Origin: Pseudomonas solani
GTDB lineage: Bacteria; Pseudomonadota; Gammaproteobacteria; Pseudomonadales; Pseudomonadaceae
Assembly: GCF_026072635.1 (NCBI RefSeq)
Contig: NZ_AP023081.1
Coordinates: forward strand, 4,336,501 to 4,400,500
Length of the DNA: 64,000 bases
Direction of reading: 5' to 3'
This document shows positions 63,452 through 64,000 of this stretch, one piece after another. The notes beneath the pieces were generated by a model, which worked only from the letters and a program-made list of their open reading frames with translations, was not told the origin of the DNA and made no database searches. The translations under genes and the position numbers were made by a program. Positions within the stretch are counted from its first letter, which is position 1, and the number at the start of each line of letters is the position of its first letter.

Positions 63452-63475
63452 CTTATGCGCCTAAATAACCATAAG
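63452..63475. promoter_or_regulatory. Dyad in the cysH-thrH gap, possible CysB site
   Basis: CTTATG-N12-CATAAG, containing ATAACCATA also seen upstream of cysB. It lies 64 bp upstream of the cysH start, a suitable place for a LysR-type activator. Binding is inferred. Confidence 0.4.
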
Positions 63476-63578
63476 GCAGGGGGACTGCCCTGTTTGGGTA
63501 TAAGTGCCGCGTTGCGTGGCTGCGGGTGAAAAGCTAGAGTGCCGCCTCCCTAACAATTCAATAACCGAGGAATGTCTC

Positions 63579-64000
63579 GTGGAAATCGCCTGTCTCGACC
63601 TGGAAGGTGTGCTGGTTCCGGAAATCTGGATCGCCTTCGCCGAAAAAACTGGAATCGACGCGCTCAAGGCCACGACCCGCGATATTCCCGACTATGACGT
63701 GCTGATGAAGCAGCGCCTGCGCATCCTCGACGAGCACGGCCTCAAGCTGTCCGACATCCAGGAAGTGATCGCCACCCTGAAGCCGCTGGAAGGCGCGGTG
63801 GAGTTCGTCGACTGGCTGCGCGAGCGCTTCCAGGTGGTGATCCTCTCCGACACCTTCTACGAGTTCTCCCAGCCGCTGATGCGCCAGCTCGGCTTCCCGG
63901 CCCTGCTGTGCCACAAGCTGATCACCGACGACACCGACCGCGTCGTGGGCTACCAACTGCGCCAGAAGGACCCGAAGCGCCAGTCGGTGATCGCCTTCAA
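63579..64000 (+). CDS. thrH: Phosphoserine phosphatase / homoserine phosphotransferase ThrH, partial
   Basis: HAD-family enzyme cut by the right edge after about 140 of the usual 205 residues. Starts with GTG: VEIACLDLEGVLVPEIWIAF, where DLEGVL carries the nucleophile Asp; VVILSDTFYEFSQPL is HAD motif 2. In P. aeruginosa ThrH shows phosphoserine phosphatase activity and phosphoserine:homoserine phosphotransfer. The only nearby ATG (63572) is out of frame, so GTG is the start, after CCGAGGAA. Divergent from cysH, as in P. aeruginosa. Confidence 0.94.
   Translation, partial: MEIACLDLEGVLVPEIWIAFAEKTGIDALKATTRDIPDYDVLMKQRLRILDEHGLKLSDIQEVIATLKPLEGAVEFVDWLRERFQVVILSDTFYEFSQPLMRQLGFPALLCHKLITDDTDRVVGYQLRQKDPKRQSVIAF

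Overview
This is a GC-rich chromosomal window from a Pseudomonas, most likely of the P. aeruginosa group or a close relative such as the P. citronellolis or P. resinovorans lineages. The evidence is an intact atu (acyclic terpene utilization) cluster, a lipA-lipH lipase/foldase pair, the oprI lipoprotein gene, and two runs whose gene order I recall from P. aeruginosa PAO1: MoxR-DUF58-TgpA through TatD, LipA, ThpR, GreB, TesA, OprI and DAHP synthase, then cysB-cysH-thrH. I see no rRNA, tRNA, CRISPR array, prophage or intact insertion sequence. The species call is inference from gene content.

Layout. 1-9099: minus-strand atuABCDEF (atuF cut by the window edge) with the divergent repressor gene atuR and two operator palindromes between them. 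9154-11771: two tandem periplasmic binding-protein-like genes, a CPBP glutamic protease and a DUF2897 peptide. 11772-12607: non-coding and repeat-rich, including a 564-bp unit bounded by 36-bp imperfect inverted repeats. 12608-16206: ethanolamine catabolism (eat, eutB, eutC) with a sigma-54-type promoter candidate. 16744-24687: the kdpFABC potassium pump and the kdpDE two-component system, with a KdpE-like box upstream and a REP pair between kdpD and kdpE. 25067-32042: glutaminase, patatin, a small lipoprotein, an MFS exporter, a flavin reductase-like protein and an HBM chemoreceptor.

32196-36859: moxR-DUF58-tgpA, overlapping and probably one operon, then a CHAD protein. 37156-45181: thioesterase-like protein, diguanylate cyclase with a molybdopterin-domain partner, small membrane protein, second chemoreceptor, TatD, MltF-like lytic transglycosylase and DoxX. 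45230-47255: lipase operon lipA-lipH, also with a sigma-54-type promoter candidate. 47453-54688: thpR, a 102-aa orphan with a long leader, greB, an ABC exporter pair (YbbAP type) divergent from tesA, a Cys-rich orphan, an L,D-transpeptidase and oprI. 55142-64000: a membrane-anchored orphan, a small GNAT, DAHP synthase, PilZ, thioredoxin-like, ketopantoate-reductase-like, 5'-nucleotidase and UspA genes, then cysB, a small redox protein, cysH and the start of thrH.

The window is mostly ordinary Pseudomonas core and accessory metabolism. I did not find a clear new defence or mobile system. The least explained items are the 564-bp inverted-repeat unit, the nested 40-nt hairpin beside oprI, the long leader of the 102-aa orphan, the paired binding proteins without a transporter, and the REP pair that separates kdpD from kdpE and overlaps the kdpD stop codon.
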